This document shows positions 1 through 9,753 of a DNA stretch of 64,000 bases, one piece after another. The translations under genes and the position numbers were made by a program. A model generated the notes under the pieces. The model saw only the letters and a program-made list of their open reading frames with translations. It was not told the origin of the DNA and searched no databases. Origin of the DNA: Ypsolopha sequella. Lineage: Eukaryota > Arthropoda > Insecta > Lepidoptera > Ypsolophidae. Every line of letters starts with the position of its first letter. Within the stretch, counting starts at the first letter, position 1. The stretch spans positions 9,585,977 through 9,649,976 of the forward strand of contig OW203989.1 of NCBI GenBank assembly GCA_934047225.1, in the 5' to 3' direction.

Positions 1-287
1 ATCATACCTTTTCATCGGTCCTTCATACCCCAAGAGAGCAAGAAAATGACTGAATGGTACCTACTGTTGTAATGTTTTTTGTAAATTCACGTAATAAACA
101 TCATTTCAACTTAATGGTTGTGTTTTATAAAACTAACCCAATGTCTTGAAGACACTCATATATGCACAAACAGGTCATAGCAAAACATTTTCCCATTCAA
201 ATGGTCTAGATCTTTCTTTAATTAAGTGTGAGCCACCTGGTCAGCGGGCCTACAAGTAAATATTCTAAAATGAACATCTGTGCTATT
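1..287. other. Unassigned AT-rich sequence
   Basis: No gene, tandem repeat or recognisable mobile element is visible up to the LINE fragment that begins near 288. Confidence 0.5.
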
Positions 288-560
288 TATCCGAAACGAA
301 GATATCTGTCAGAGATCGAAGGTGACCGACATAGCCTGCCGAATCAGTAAGTTGAAGTGGCAGTGGACTGGCCATATTTGTCGCCGACATGATAACCGTT
401 GGGGCCGAAAGGCATTGAAATGGAGACCACGTACACCAAAGCGTAGCGTAGGCCGGATGGATGCTGGATGAGGATGCTGGACCATCAAGAGTGGCGTAAT
501 ATTGGGGAAACCTATGTCCAGCGGTGGACAAATACAGGCTGATGGTTGGATGGATGGTGC
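288..560 (+). pseudogene. RTE-type LINE 3' fragment, internally deleted
   Basis: The reading frame encodes the C-terminal tail of a non-LTR retrotransposon endonuclease/reverse transcriptase. Visible motifs are IRQRSKV-type residues, SKLKWQWTGHICRRHDNRWG and KALKWRPRT, followed after a break by EWRNIG- and VQ.W-like residues. The copies at 20907-21350 and 26474-27105 are colinear with it. Relative to them this copy lacks roughly 70 bases between the GRP/GRM region and the EWRNIG region, which shifts the frame. The 3' end carries a degenerate TGATGG/ATGG tail typical of this group. It is a dead fragment with no intact enzyme. The RTE clade assignment rests on recalled family features. Confidence 0.8.
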
Positions 561-1120
561 TATTTAGACATCGATGCATTGTTGAAGAGTTATCCGGTCA
601 AAAAGAGCAAAAATGTGAAGCAAAAATGTTTTTTTTTCAAAATGACAGACTTTCAAGAGCGGATATCTCTAAAACTATACAAGATATCGAAAAACTTGAC
701 TGAATAAAACTTGTATAAAATTTAATCAGCTTTTATTTTGTCCTAGGTTTTATGTCGCTATAATGCATACTTTCCGAGATATATGCACAAAACCGAAAAA
801 AGGGACCTTCGAACCCCCCCCCCGCCTCCCAACATTAAGGCTAGGAGCAGGGACTTTTGATATGTTTACCTCCTAACTAATCCAAACAACGTTACGAAGT
901 CAAAAATTGTGTTCCAACCATTTCCCTCTATACCTTTTCATTGCTTGGCCTAATTAGGCGCTAAGTCAATTACGAAATAGCGGCCAATGCGTCACAACAT
1001 AAAAGATGACCAAAAAACGCCCTGTCGACGCAGACGACGACATTATGGCCAAATTGAAAAAATTCAAACCACCTCCTCCCTCAAACCCCGTTGAGATCAA
1101 ACCCAGTTACAAATATATAA
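561..1120. other. Unassigned intergenic sequence
   Basis: AT-rich sequence with a homopolymeric C run near 816-829. No coding signal or repeat relationship to other parts of the window was found. Confidence 0.5.
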
Positions 1121-1391
1121 TATACAACGTGTAACACAAAGGTGTAACCATATTTGAAGAGCTTATTCAGTCAAAAGTATAGAACAACTTTTACTATGGA
1201 ACAAAACCTGTATCACAAAAAATTTTTTTTACTGTTTCATAGAAAAATGCAATGTCGCTCGGCCGAAATGTATGGAAGGGCAGATATTTTTTTTGAGATT
1301 TCAGGGTTGGCTCCATAGTAAAAGTTGTTCTATACCATTGACTGAATAATCCCTTCAAATATGGTTACACCTTTCTGTCACACGTTGTATA
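1121..1391. mobile_element. Foldback MITE, family 1 (copy 1)
   Basis: The ends are long imperfect inverted repeats. The left end begins TATACAACGTGTAACACAAA and the right end, reverse-complemented, begins TATACAACGTGTGACAGAAA. The match continues through the GTGTAACCATATTTGAAG region for about 75 bases. A second copy with the same arms is at 11426-11618. It abuts the next element, sharing its terminal TA. There is no coding capacity, so it is a non-autonomous DNA element. Confidence 0.75.
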
Positions 1392-1851
1392 CAGAGTGCT
1401 CTGAAATTCGGCCTATTCCTTGAAAGGAGTAATACTAGATATCATTTTCAACAGATTAAGCCCTATCAACTATGGGTCGAAAATAAATGGTCTCCGAGTT
1501 ACGAAGGTTTTTAAGATATTTTTCAAACTTTCACGCTGGGAGCGAAAAACAAATGATTCATAAATAATGATTCCTCTCACTCGGCACTTATTTGTTATTT
1601 TTCTGATTAATGATAAATGAGTGACAATTTATAAAATATACACATGCCTAGAATTCCCATTATCTCAGAAGTAAAAGGTCTTAAGTGCAAAGAAAATCAT
1701 TTTTAATTTGTAATTTTTGAAATATCGAAGTATTTTACTTGAAAAAAAAATATCATTTTCGACCACTAATTGATAAATAAGCATTCTGTTTGAATGATCT
1801 CTAGTATAACCTCTTTCAAGGAATAGGTCGAATTTCAAAGCATCCTGTATA
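1390..1851. mobile_element. Tc1/mariner-like MITE, family 2 (copy 1)
   Basis: It is bounded by TACAGAGTGC... and ...GCATCCTGTA, with inverted ends containing CGGCCTATTCCTTGAAAG and CTTTCAAGGAATAGGTCG. A second copy in opposite orientation is at 44644-45102, where both ends show TACAGGGTG-type termini next to TA. TA duplication and TACAGGGTG termini are typical of Tc1/mariner-like MITEs. No transposase is encoded. Confidence 0.7.
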
Positions 1852-2040
1852 ATAATATAAATTATATTATTATTATTACTTTTTTTATCCAGTCTCAGTG
1901 TAATTCTATAAATTTTTTCAATTAGTATAAAGTTTTAGTTAAAACTTCTATTGGATAAGTAAAATTGATGGACGCACGAACAAACATACCTATAGCAAGG
2001 ATTTCTATACAATTTTTATCAAGTGACCTATATTTACATT
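1852..2040. other. AT-rich spacer
   Basis: Low-complexity TATTATTAT-rich sequence with no feature recognised. Confidence 0.4.
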
Positions 2041-2215
2041 ATTTATAGTGCATTACAAACTATAAAAAATCATTTAGAATCAAATTTCAAGAAAAACAAA
2101 CATTTTTGAAAAATTCCTATCGCTAGAATTTGAACCTGCGACCTCATGCTTACACTGTAAGTGCGCTACGACGAAAGAGTACCCATACCAGACCGTTGAA
2201 TTCTTCGCTACCGTA
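2041..2215 (-). repeat. tRNA-derived SINE, family A, degenerate copy
   Basis: The + strand reads AGTGCATTACAAACTA, followed by GAAAAATTCC and the reverse complement of a B-box-like GGTTCAAATTC and a GGTCGCAGG segment. The order matches the better copies at 5774-6086 and 56700-56915, on the minus strand. The A-box side is eroded, so it is not a functional tRNA. Confidence 0.6.
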
Positions 2216-2282
2216 CACCGAATTTTTTAAAACTGCTTGATACACCAGGAAGTAATGCACATACTAAACGATCACGAGGACG

Positions 2283-2699
2283 TTAAGGGGGTATACCGTG
2301 AAAATTTACACTTTTTGAAGTTATTTATCTGCTCTTTTAGAGAAGTTCCAAGTAAAATAAATTAATATAACAATTTTGGGACCTTTTTCTAGATTTTGGG
2401 CTATCGAAAACGCGATTGGAGGAATTTCACTCGATAGAAATCATTATTGAAATGAGGTCTAAATTTATACTTTTTTTGATATTCTGACAAATTCACACAG
2501 ACTTCAAAAATACTTATTTAGATGGGTTTTAACAAAACCTAAATTATTGGTTATGGAAATTTTCGTAGCTATTTTAGATAATTTTGTTTTAATTTAAAAC
2601 CGACTTTTTGATCATTTTCCTCGATTCCGTCCCTCTCGCACTGCGGGTTTTTCCGCCTGGAGTAACGGGGACCTTTGCACGGACGACATATCACCTTAA
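2283..2699. mobile_element. TTAA-terminated MITE (copy 1 of 5)
   Basis: It begins TTAAGGGGGTATACCG and ends CATATCACCTTAA. Shared internal blocks with the other four copies include AACGCGATTGGAG, ATTGAAATGAGGTC, GATGGGTTTTAAC and CCCTCTCGCACTGCGGG. The copies at 48833, 53711 and 61097 also begin and end with TTAA. This suggests a piggyBac-type TTAA target duplication or TTAA-containing inverted termini. It has no coding capacity. Confidence 0.7.
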
Positions 2700-2740
2700 A
2701 TAATGTTGAGAGAATCCAAAGCGATGGATTTCGCTTTAAA
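2700..2740 (+). repeat. SINE family A tail fragment
   Basis: The segment containing AAGCGATGGATTTCGC matches the 3' tail of SINE family A seen at 5792-5840 (minus), 56708-56740 (minus) and 63540-63560. It directly follows the TTAA element and is only a fragment. Confidence 0.4.
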
Positions 2741-3660
2741 TCATATAATTTTGGTCTTTATTTATTGCGTAATCATAAGTTTGTCAAATTGCTTTAAAAT
2801 TAGATCTAAAGGAACAAAGCGTTTCAAGGTAACCCAAATAAATAAAGAAAACATTCAAAGCTACTTAGTTCCAAAATTCTTACGAAAAGTGTCTTTAAAA
2901 CTCGTAGTAGATCAAAGATAGTGGTGAAAAGTTTATCTTCATAAAAGAATGGATCGTTAACAAAAAGACGTCAAACTTTTTGAATAATGAAGCACATAGC
3001 CACACAGAATTCTTTGTAACTACCTTCTTGTCATCAGATCATTAGAAAAAAATTTTTTTTTTATAGGCTCATAGATATTGTTAGCAAAATAGATGACTGA
3101 GGACACCAGGACGCAAGGAAATACGTTATTTTCCTTTATAGTATAATTTTCATCAATTTAACTAAAATGAAAAGAAAAAATAACAACAATGTTTTAGTCT
3201 TTCAAATATGACACATAATTTTTGAATTTTGAATATAAAAAATAATAACACTCTATACTAGTGGCCAGTCATATATCGGTGACAGATATAATAATAATAA
3301 TAGGTCCTATGAAATTGCCGAAATTTTCTTACAGATTCATGTATTTATAATTCCTGTAAGTAATTCAATAGCTGTTGCCATTATTTCTTTTATGTTTGAA
3401 AGGTATGTATTAAATTTTGTTTTTATTTTAGTTCGAAAAACAAAATAAAATTTCAAAAACATTTCGTCCTAAATGCTATCCATTTCCATGATAAGATTCG
3501 TAATAGTTTTCTACAGCTGACACTTTTCAAAAATTAAAATTATGTTGCTGTTAGCTTAATGTTGTCTCATTCATACACAAGAAATTACATAATTTGTATT
3601 TGTACAGAAAATTGAATTACCCCCAAATTCTCTACAAAAGCGGCAATTTTATACGTAAAG
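2741..3660. other. Unassigned AT-rich sequence
   Basis: No coding signal, repeat relationship or structural element was recognised. An ATAATAATAATA microsatellite run lies near 3290-3302. Confidence 0.4.
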
Positions 3661-3664
3661 ATCT

Positions 3665-3872
3665 ATATTTTTACACAATTTTTATTATAATATAAATACC
3701 GTAGCTGCATGCTGGCCTTAAGGCTTTGTGCTATTTTATTTTATTTGTTTATTTATTTGTATGTTATGTTTATTATCTCTAAAGTTTTGCATTTTGTATT
3801 GTGTTACTTATAAATGAATGGATCATAGTTATACAAATAAAGAGTTTATTATTATCATATTATTATTATTAA
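3665..3872 (+). repeat. Probable LINE 3' UTR and tail
   Basis: The segment ends with CAAATAAAGAGTTTATTATT, a polyadenylation-like AATAAA followed by a TTATTATTA tail. This is the arrangement expected at the 3' end of a Jockey/CR1-like LINE. No coding part remains, so the call rests on the tail structure alone. Confidence 0.4.
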
Positions 3873-4236
3873 TTTACATACAACAATACAATATTCATAT
3901 TTACAATTCAAGAAGAAAATGGGGTTGAAAATGGATCAGTATAATAACCCAGTTACTATTAATAATGTATTTTTCTTTAAAACGGTCTGAAATATACACT
4001 AAACTGGGTTTCTGTTAAAGTGGAACCCTAACATGGCGCCAAAACTTCTCAAATAAACGAGTTGGAGCAAAAAGTCATCAGCGTTTCTCTTTCCATTGTT
4101 TTCAACCGTTTAAAAGTCTTTTCAACTCACATTTTCACCTGTCTTTAAACTGCGACTGTTTTTTTTATCTTTCCGTTTCCCATTTCTTCGAGATACCGCC
4201 AATCTGTTTGGGGGGTCTAACACGGACCGTCGAAAC

Positions 4237-4588
4237 ATTCGCGTATCTCTTGTATGCAGAGCGCAAGTAAGATATATATGTAGACGTCATTCGCGTATCT
4301 CTTGTATGCAGAGCGCAAGTAGGATATATAGACGTCATTCGCGTATCTCTTGTATGCAGAGCGCAAGTAGGATATATAGACGTCATTCGCGTATCTCTTG
4401 TATGCAGAGCGCAAGTAGGATATATAGACGTCATTCGCGTATCTCTTGTATGCAGAGCGCAAGTAGGATATATAGACGTCATTCGCGTATCTCTTGTATG
4501 CAGAGCGCAAGTAGGATATATAGACGTCATTCGCGTATCTCTTGTATGCAGAGCGCAAGTAGGATATATAGACGCTGTATCTCTTGCG
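4237..4588. repeat. 48-bp minisatellite, seven units
   Basis: The units begin ATTCGCGTATCTCTTGTATG and start at 4237, 4289, 4337, 4385, 4433, 4481 and 4529. The first unit is 52 bases because of a 4-base insertion and the others are 48. The last passes into a partial TGTATCTCTTG at about 4578. The units after the first are nearly identical, implying recent expansion or homogenisation. Because 48 is divisible by three, several frames stay open on both strands and give spurious repetitive peptides of 96 to 148 residues. I see no reason to call these genes. Confidence 0.95.
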
Positions 4589-4661
4589 CGTGCTAGCAAC
4601 ACAGCTTGCTCTTAATATTGTTGTAACCAATAGGACATTTTCAAACAGTATGACATTTGAC

Positions 4662-5132
4662 AATGTATTTTATCTACTACCATACTACAATAATAGTAGT
4701 TTATGCTACAAGGGCGCAAAGAAATAAATTACGAGGACGATTTCAAACACGAGCGTAGCGAGTGTTTTAAACGTAACCGAGTAATTTATTGCTTTTACGT
4801 CCGTGTATCATACTACGTTTTTCAATGCATAGTGTGAGGAATTGAAAACAAATATAATCTTGTGAACTTTAAATTATAATTGGCTCAAAAGGACTGTATC
4901 CAGAGCCGTTAAACAGTGGAAAAAAAAGTATAACATCTATGGTACACAGGAAAGGCTGCAGGTTAGCCAACCATTGTATATAAATTAAAAAAAAAAAAAA
5001 ATAAAGCCCTAGGGCAAAATAATCGACTTTCTGTTCGGTTTTGATGCATAAAAAGTGGGTCTTTACGAGCACATGCATTGAAAAATAATTACAACATCAA
5101 ACGCGGTTTTATACGTATCTACATTGTTTGAC
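4662..5132 (+). repeat. Repeat B fragment, split by repeat A
   Basis: Positions 4662-4692 read CTACTACCATACTACAATAA and 5087-5132 read TAATTACAACATCAAACGCG plus TTTTATACGTATCTACATTG. In the copy at 31159-31345 these two pieces are contiguous (TACTACAATAACGTAATTAC). Repeat A (4693-5086) therefore inserted into an older copy of repeat B. Confidence 0.65.
4693..5086 (+). mobile_element. Interspersed repeat A (copy 1)
   Basis: It starts TAGTAGTTTATGCTACAAGG and ends near GCATTGAAAAA. The copies at 46669-47018, 51749-52116 and 56212-56537 share CGAGTAATTTATTGC, GTATCATACTACG, ATTGGCTCAAAAGGACTG, AGCCGTTAAACAGTG and ATAATCGACTTTCTG. A short internal palindrome surrounds ACACGAGCGTAGCGAGTGTT. The flanks show it sits inside repeat B. 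It has no protein-coding capacity and I do not know its class. Confidence 0.7.
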
Positions 5133-5241
5133 ATTGATTGGCGTGAATTGCCACAGACCAATATCTTTTTCACTTTTAACTTCTTAATAAAAAAAACAAA
5201 GTTAAGTTGTGTACTTTTTACCGAGCGACTGACGTTTAAGC

Positions 5242-5672
5242 TTAAGGCGATATGTGGAAAAATACGGGGGCTCTTTTCTGTGTTTTTCACGAAATATACG
5301 GAAAATTGTAATCAATTTCTGGTTTATCCATTCTGACTATATAATCTAGGTTTTTGTGATTGGGAAACATGTTTGGATACATTTTCCTCGATAAAAATAA
5401 TTGTTGAAATGAGATCTTTAAACACACTTTTTCTCCTCGTTTGACAAATAAGAACCGTATACTGAACTTAAACATATTTTATTAGATGGGTTTCAACAAT
5501 ATCTAGAGTTTTGATTTTGGAAATTTTTCTAGCTATTTAAGTTTTTTTTTATAAAAATAAAACTCACTTTTTTCCTTTTCGCCCTGAATCCGCCCGCCCT
5601 TCTCGCACTGTGCGTTTTTTCGTTTGGAGTGACAGAGACAAAAATAAAATTCGCTCTAGAGATATACGTTAG
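5242..5672. mobile_element. TTAA-terminated MITE (copy 2 of 5)
   Basis: It starts TTAAGGCGATATGTGGAAAA and retains the GATGGGTTTCAAC and CTTCTCGCACTG blocks. It is colinear with 48833-49252 (GAAATATACGGAAAATTG versus GAAATACACGGAAAATTA). The right terminus has decayed around AGATATACGTTAG, so the end coordinate is approximate. Confidence 0.6.
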
Positions 5673-5773
5673 TACGAACTGTATTGTAGACCAGTCTCCC
5701 CCTGCTAGTATCATGTTATAAAAGTTTAATATATTATTACTATGCTCGTTATTATTGAAATTGAATAACAGTT

Positions 5774-6086
5774 TTATAAAATTTAAAAACAAGATTATGT
5801 TTATTTTGCGAAATCTATCGCTATGAATACTCTAAATATTATAAGAGTGCATTACAAACTAGAAAATATCAATCAGAAACAAATCCAAAGATAAGAATTT
5901 GAAAAAAAAAAATCGCCGGTCTAGGAAGGAGCCTCGGTAGCGCAATTGGTAGCGCGCTTGTTTTGATGACAAGAGGTCGCAGGTTCGAATCCTGGCCCGG
6001 GGAATTTTTTCAAATTCTTGTCTTTGGATTTGTTTCTGATTGATATTTTCTAGTTTGTAATGCACTCTTATAAAATTTAAAAACAA
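5774..6086 (-). mobile_element. SINE family A with inverted 5' part and 19-bp TSD
   Basis: An identical 19-bp direct repeat (TTATAAAATTTAAAAACAA) lies at 5774-5792 and 6068-6086. Between them, read on the minus strand, is an antisense SINE segment containing the tRNA-like head, then a sense SINE tail ending in the family 3' end near GCGAAATCTATCGC (+ strand). The two parts form a long inverted repeat around AGTGCATTACAAACTAGAAA. A complete 3' end, an inverted 5' part and a target duplication form the classic signature of twin-primed reverse transcription. Confidence 0.75.
5929..6001 (+). repeat. tRNA-like head of SINE family A
   Basis: An A-box-like TAGCGCAATTGGTAGCGCG, an anticodon-arm-like CTTGT...ACAAG and a B-box GGTTCGAATCC lie in tRNA order. 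The acceptor arms do not pair convincingly and no long variable arm is present. It is embedded in a SINE, so I call it a tRNA-derived RNA polymerase III promoter and not a tRNA gene. The best parallel copy is the minus-strand one at 56818-56890. Confidence 0.75.
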
Positions 6087-6235
6087 TTTAGAAATAATAG
6101 AAGAGAAGCGTTAACCAAATTAAAGCCAATAAAAAGTTATGGTTTCTGAACAGTGATCAATGATCATGATATATAGGTAAAATGAGTGAAATTTGGTGTT
6201 TATCTATCAGCACATTACATTACACCCACCCACTC

Positions 6236-6560
6236 ATCGCCTACTTATTTATATCTTCTATACTTACTAATAATAAGAGAGTAAAAAAGTCATGTGTGTA
6301 CATTGAATATTTGTGCGAAATATTATCAAAACTACAATCATTTTCATCTGTCTAGCTGTAAGTATGTCTGTCTGTCTGTCTGTCGTTCTGTCTGTATGTT
6401 TCATTTAACTCGATAACCACTCAACTACTTTGGAGGCGGTTTCATTTTTTATCACCTTAGGAACCCTGGTACAAATATAGGTGTTGTTAAAATTACCGCC
6501 AAGCCGAAAACTGTCCATAACTGAAAGACACTTCCACAAAAGCGAAGGTGCAAGTAAAAA
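6236..6560. repeat. Probable degenerate interspersed repeat
   Basis: The segment contains GAGAGTAAAAAAGTCATGTG, a GTCTGTCTGTCTGTCTGTC microsatellite and TAAAAAGCTAGTT at the end. These blocks resemble repeats I associate with Lepidoptera, but no second copy in this window confirms boundaries or class. Confidence 0.35.
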
Positions 6561-7085
6561 GCTAGTTAGAAATATATTATGAGTGACGTGGTATTTAAGA
6601 CGGTAGTAAGTGATAATTTGCTTGTGTCTGCAGAATATTCCGTTTTTTTTTTCTTTTTTGACTCCGTGTCACTAAAACAACAGACCTGACTTGCTATAGC
6701 CATCCATTTGGAGACTGCACAGTAAAATAAAAAGAAATACAATGAAAATACATGTTTCTACAGCAACCCTTGTCTGAATTTATCATGGACAGATCTGCTT
6801 TGGCAATACCTCGACACTTTGCACGAAACTTAGGTAAACAATAAAAGTACTAAGTGTTGAAATGGCTCCGTGCCTGGCTCCGAATTCCTTTATACAATAA
6901 AATATTGAAGATAGATTGTAAAATATTCTGAATATAATATCAGTCAGCATTAGCGTGTGTGGGAACATGTGTGTTAGGAACAGGCAATACATAATTTATC
7001 TATTATTTCAAAAAGGTAAAAATATAATATATGATTTATTGATTGATACGTAATATCTACTCTAATACGTAACACGTAATATCTA
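6561..7085. other. Unassigned sequence
   Basis: No coding signal or repeat relationship was recognised. Confidence 0.4.
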
Positions 7086-7879
7086 CCAGGTGGTAAAACT
7101 GATGCCGGGCTGGACTGTGGAGGTGTCACCATCTTACTTGGAGACCCCTTCGAAGTAATTCGGGGGAGAGTAAGAGGACAGCTCACAGGCAAAAAACCAG
7201 GAGGCCCACCATGCCTGGGACCGATGGTTGGCGGTATATCCATCCCTAATAGCCGGGCCTTATATGGAACAGACTGGTGATGGGCAGCGGCGTCACTGGT
7301 GCGAGGGTTCCGGCACCGCGCTCACCAACCCGCCTGCCCAGCGTGTGTGAGTATGGGCAATTCTTCCAGGATGACCGCCGGGAGTGGCAAAGTCCTGCCC
7401 CCCTATTCTGTATCTTAGGTTGCCAACTGGACAGGGTGCCTATTGCCAAAAACATAGATAAAAACTAAACTTTCAAAACTGCTTTTAGTGGGTATTGAAC
7501 TATTTACGAACTGTGTCGTCACTTCAAGTGCGAACGTATCCTTAGACAATCGGAATTCGATAGCATATCTATGTTTTTGATGATAGACACCCAGTCCAGC
7601 CCCCCTATTCTGTATCTTTAGTTGCCAACTGTACTAGGTGCCTATCATCAAAAACATAGATAAAAACTGAAATTTCAAAATTGCCTTTAGTGGGTATTGA
7701 ACTATTAACGAACTGTGTCGTCACTTCAAGTGCGAACATATCCTTGGGAAATCGGAATTCGATGGTATATCTATGTTTTTGATGATAGGCACCCCGTACA
7801 GAAGGCAACTAGAGATACATAATAGGCCCGCTGGAAAGGCTTATGTCCAGCAGTGGACGAACTAGGCTGATGGATGGAT
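7086..7879 (+). mobile_element. RTE-related non-LTR 3' element (family B), interrupted
   Basis: The parts 7086-7397 and 7828-7879 are colinear with the minus-strand copies at 25612-25980 and 63125-63505. Shared blocks are GATGCCGGGCTGGACTGTGG, TTCCGGCACCGCGCTCACC and CCAGGATGACCGCCGGGAG. The 3' end GTCCAGCAGTGGACGAA...GGCTGATGGATGGATG is shared with the RTE fragments of family A. The copy is split by two MITEs at 7398-7827. The uninterrupted sequence at 25650-25680 shows the join was originally AGTCCTG/GAAAGGC. Confidence 0.8.
7398..7827. mobile_element. Two head-to-tail MITE copies inside the RTE-related element
   Basis: Unit 1 is about 7398-7599 and unit 2 about 7600-7827. Both start CCCCCCTATTCTGTATCTT and contain GTGGGTATTGAACTATT and CACTTCAAGTGCGAAC. 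Unit 2 ends with AGGCAACTAGAGATACATAA, the inverted form of its start. Inside unit 2 GTGCCTATCATCAAAAACAT and its exact reverse complement bracket the core. Minus-strand ORFs here are by-products of the repeat. Confidence 0.8.
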
Positions 7880-8726
7880 GATCTACTCTTATGAAAATTA
7901 TAGAATTTCGTGAAATCAAACGGCTAATCAATACCCCTTTATGTCACTTTATATGGTTTTAAAACAAAAAATTTTTTTTTTTTTAATTTACTCGTATAAT
8001 TTCCGCGACACACGAAAATCTTTGAAACCATAGATTTTTAAAAAATTAAAAAACAGACTTTAAATAGCTAACCGTGAATTGGCTAAAAAATATCGGTTGT
8101 TTCATACATTTTGGTCGAGTAGGCTTAGGTGCCGTCTTTTAATCACGTGAGGTTTTCTCAGCCACTTTTATACCACCTCCTCCCCGTTGGGGATATGTCG
8201 TGAGGTTTTAGGCTACCCCTAAAACCTCACGACATTCAGTATCACGTGTATTTGTTTATTAAAAATATCAGATATTTTTAGACTCTGTTTTAGTAAAAAA
8301 ATATCACAAAATAACACGTCACATAGACGACCCCTTGTTGAGCTTGAAGATGAAATTGTAAGGAGACAAAATAATAATAAGCAGTTTAGTTCTTTCATCA
8401 TCAAGAGATGGCGCTCGCGTAACTTTTGGTATTTACTTTTTAAATTTTATCATGGCAGTGGAGAAAATAATAAAAAAACGACTGACTGAAGTCTGTCATG
8501 ATGTCATGTCATGGAAAGTTTTAAAAGACCATTTTCTTTGTATCATTTCATGGGCTATAGTTGATAATTATATAAAATCAAGAAGAAATGAAATATTAAG
8601 AACTAATAAATTTCTTACAAAACTGACGTACAACTTGCAATAAAAAAGGGAACGCAGAATGTCATATCGCACTACTGTTACCAAAACTGTCGCCAACGCC
8701 ATCTTTGATATCAAAGCTAACATCAA
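7880..8726. other. Unassigned sequence with a 16-bp perfect hairpin
   Basis: A perfect 16-bp stem GTCGTGAGGTTTTAGG pairs with CCTAAAACCTCACGAC (8197-8212 and 8218-8233) around a 5-base loop. Nothing else is recognised. An ATG-initiated frame at 8452-8643 has no recognisable similarity and ordinary AT-rich composition. Confidence 0.5.
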
Positions 8727-8873
8727 TGCTATAAATACGACGCAACACGACTTATATTATTTGACACGACTAAACTTAATTTGGGCGTTCTGTCTTTTCT
8801 TTCGGTATCAGACAGACAGAACGCTCAAAATAAGGTTAGTCCTGTTGTGTTGCGCTGAATTGACGCCATTATT
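8727..8873. mobile_element. Small foldback MITE (family shared with 18974-19132)
   Basis: The left arm contains TTTGACACGACTAAACTTAA and GCGTTCTGTC, and the right arm contains GACAGAACGCTCAAAATAAG and GTTAGTCCTG. The palindrome at 18974-19132 has the same GACAGGACTAAACTTAATTT arms. Confidence 0.6.
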
Positions 8874-9402
8874 TCCTATAATAAGTTGTGGGCGTTGATT
8901 TTGTCTACGTGCGGATACCAGCACGACAGGCTCCCTTTTGGCAGTTCTTATTGCGGCGTCACAGCCGTCAAAATCGTTTACATACGTGACACGGTACATA
9001 GATAGTATGAAGTTGTCTTCATAAAATGTTACCTTTGTATAAATACGACGATTTGTCTCGTACATTATTATGAAGTCAATTTCAAATAGTACAGTTTACG
9101 GGAGCAGAACTTTATTACAGTAATTTTGCGTAATGTATTATCGTAGTTTCCTTCTATAAACCCACATTGAGTCGGAAGCGACTGTAAAACATCACATACG
9201 AGGTAGCATGTTATCTGTTTTAGACAGGAGACTTGCAACCAATAGAGCAAAACCGACACACACTAAAAATTATGTAAGTTAAAATACCGACTACTAAAAA
9301 CCGTTTTTTATATGGACAATTGTTTAAATTTCTTGTTTAAATGAATGCGAGCGCCTACTGTGATATGGACGTTCATCTAGAAATGTAAACATCGTTCATT
9401 AA
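8874..9402. other. Unassigned sequence
   Basis: No supported feature. Confidence 0.4.
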
Positions 9403-9753
9403 GGTGTTATATGCTGCGAAAGTGCTGCCACCTAGGAAAAAAAATTCTTACTTACTAATTGAAAATTTGCTTAATTAAATGCCTTGGTTTAGCAATGAAC
9501 TATTTTAACATAGCAAAGTTTTCAAAAGCAATGTCTTTTTGTAGCTAGAATTTTAACTTGTGCCAAAAGTGGCCGTTTTTAAAAAAGTTAAAATTTTAGC
9601 TCATCGAAGACATTGTATATGAAAATTGTGCTATTTAAAAACAGTTCATTGCCATTTCTAGACATTTAATTCAGCAGACTTTTTATTCTTACGCTGGTAG
9701 GTAAGTAAAGATTTTTTTCCCAAAGTGGCAGCACTTACGCAGCATAAAGCGCC
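9403..9753. mobile_element. Foldback MITE
   Basis: The left end GGTGTTATATGCTGCGAAAG and the reverse-complemented right end GGCGCTTTATGCTGCGTAAG continue as matching GTGCTGCCAC arms plus an A-rich block and TTACTTACC-type sequence. It is about 350 bp with no coding capacity. Confidence 0.7.

Noticed and set aside
4237..4588. CRISPR array
   Set aside because: Units are directly contiguous without unique spacers, and the genome is eukaryotic.
4165..4663. Repetitive proteins of 96-148 residues on both strands
   Set aside because: They are translations of the 48-bp minisatellite; its period keeps frames open.
5929..6001. Functional tRNA gene
   Set aside because: The A and B boxes are good, but the acceptor stem does not pair, the anticodon loop is atypical and it is embedded in a SINE with sister copies.
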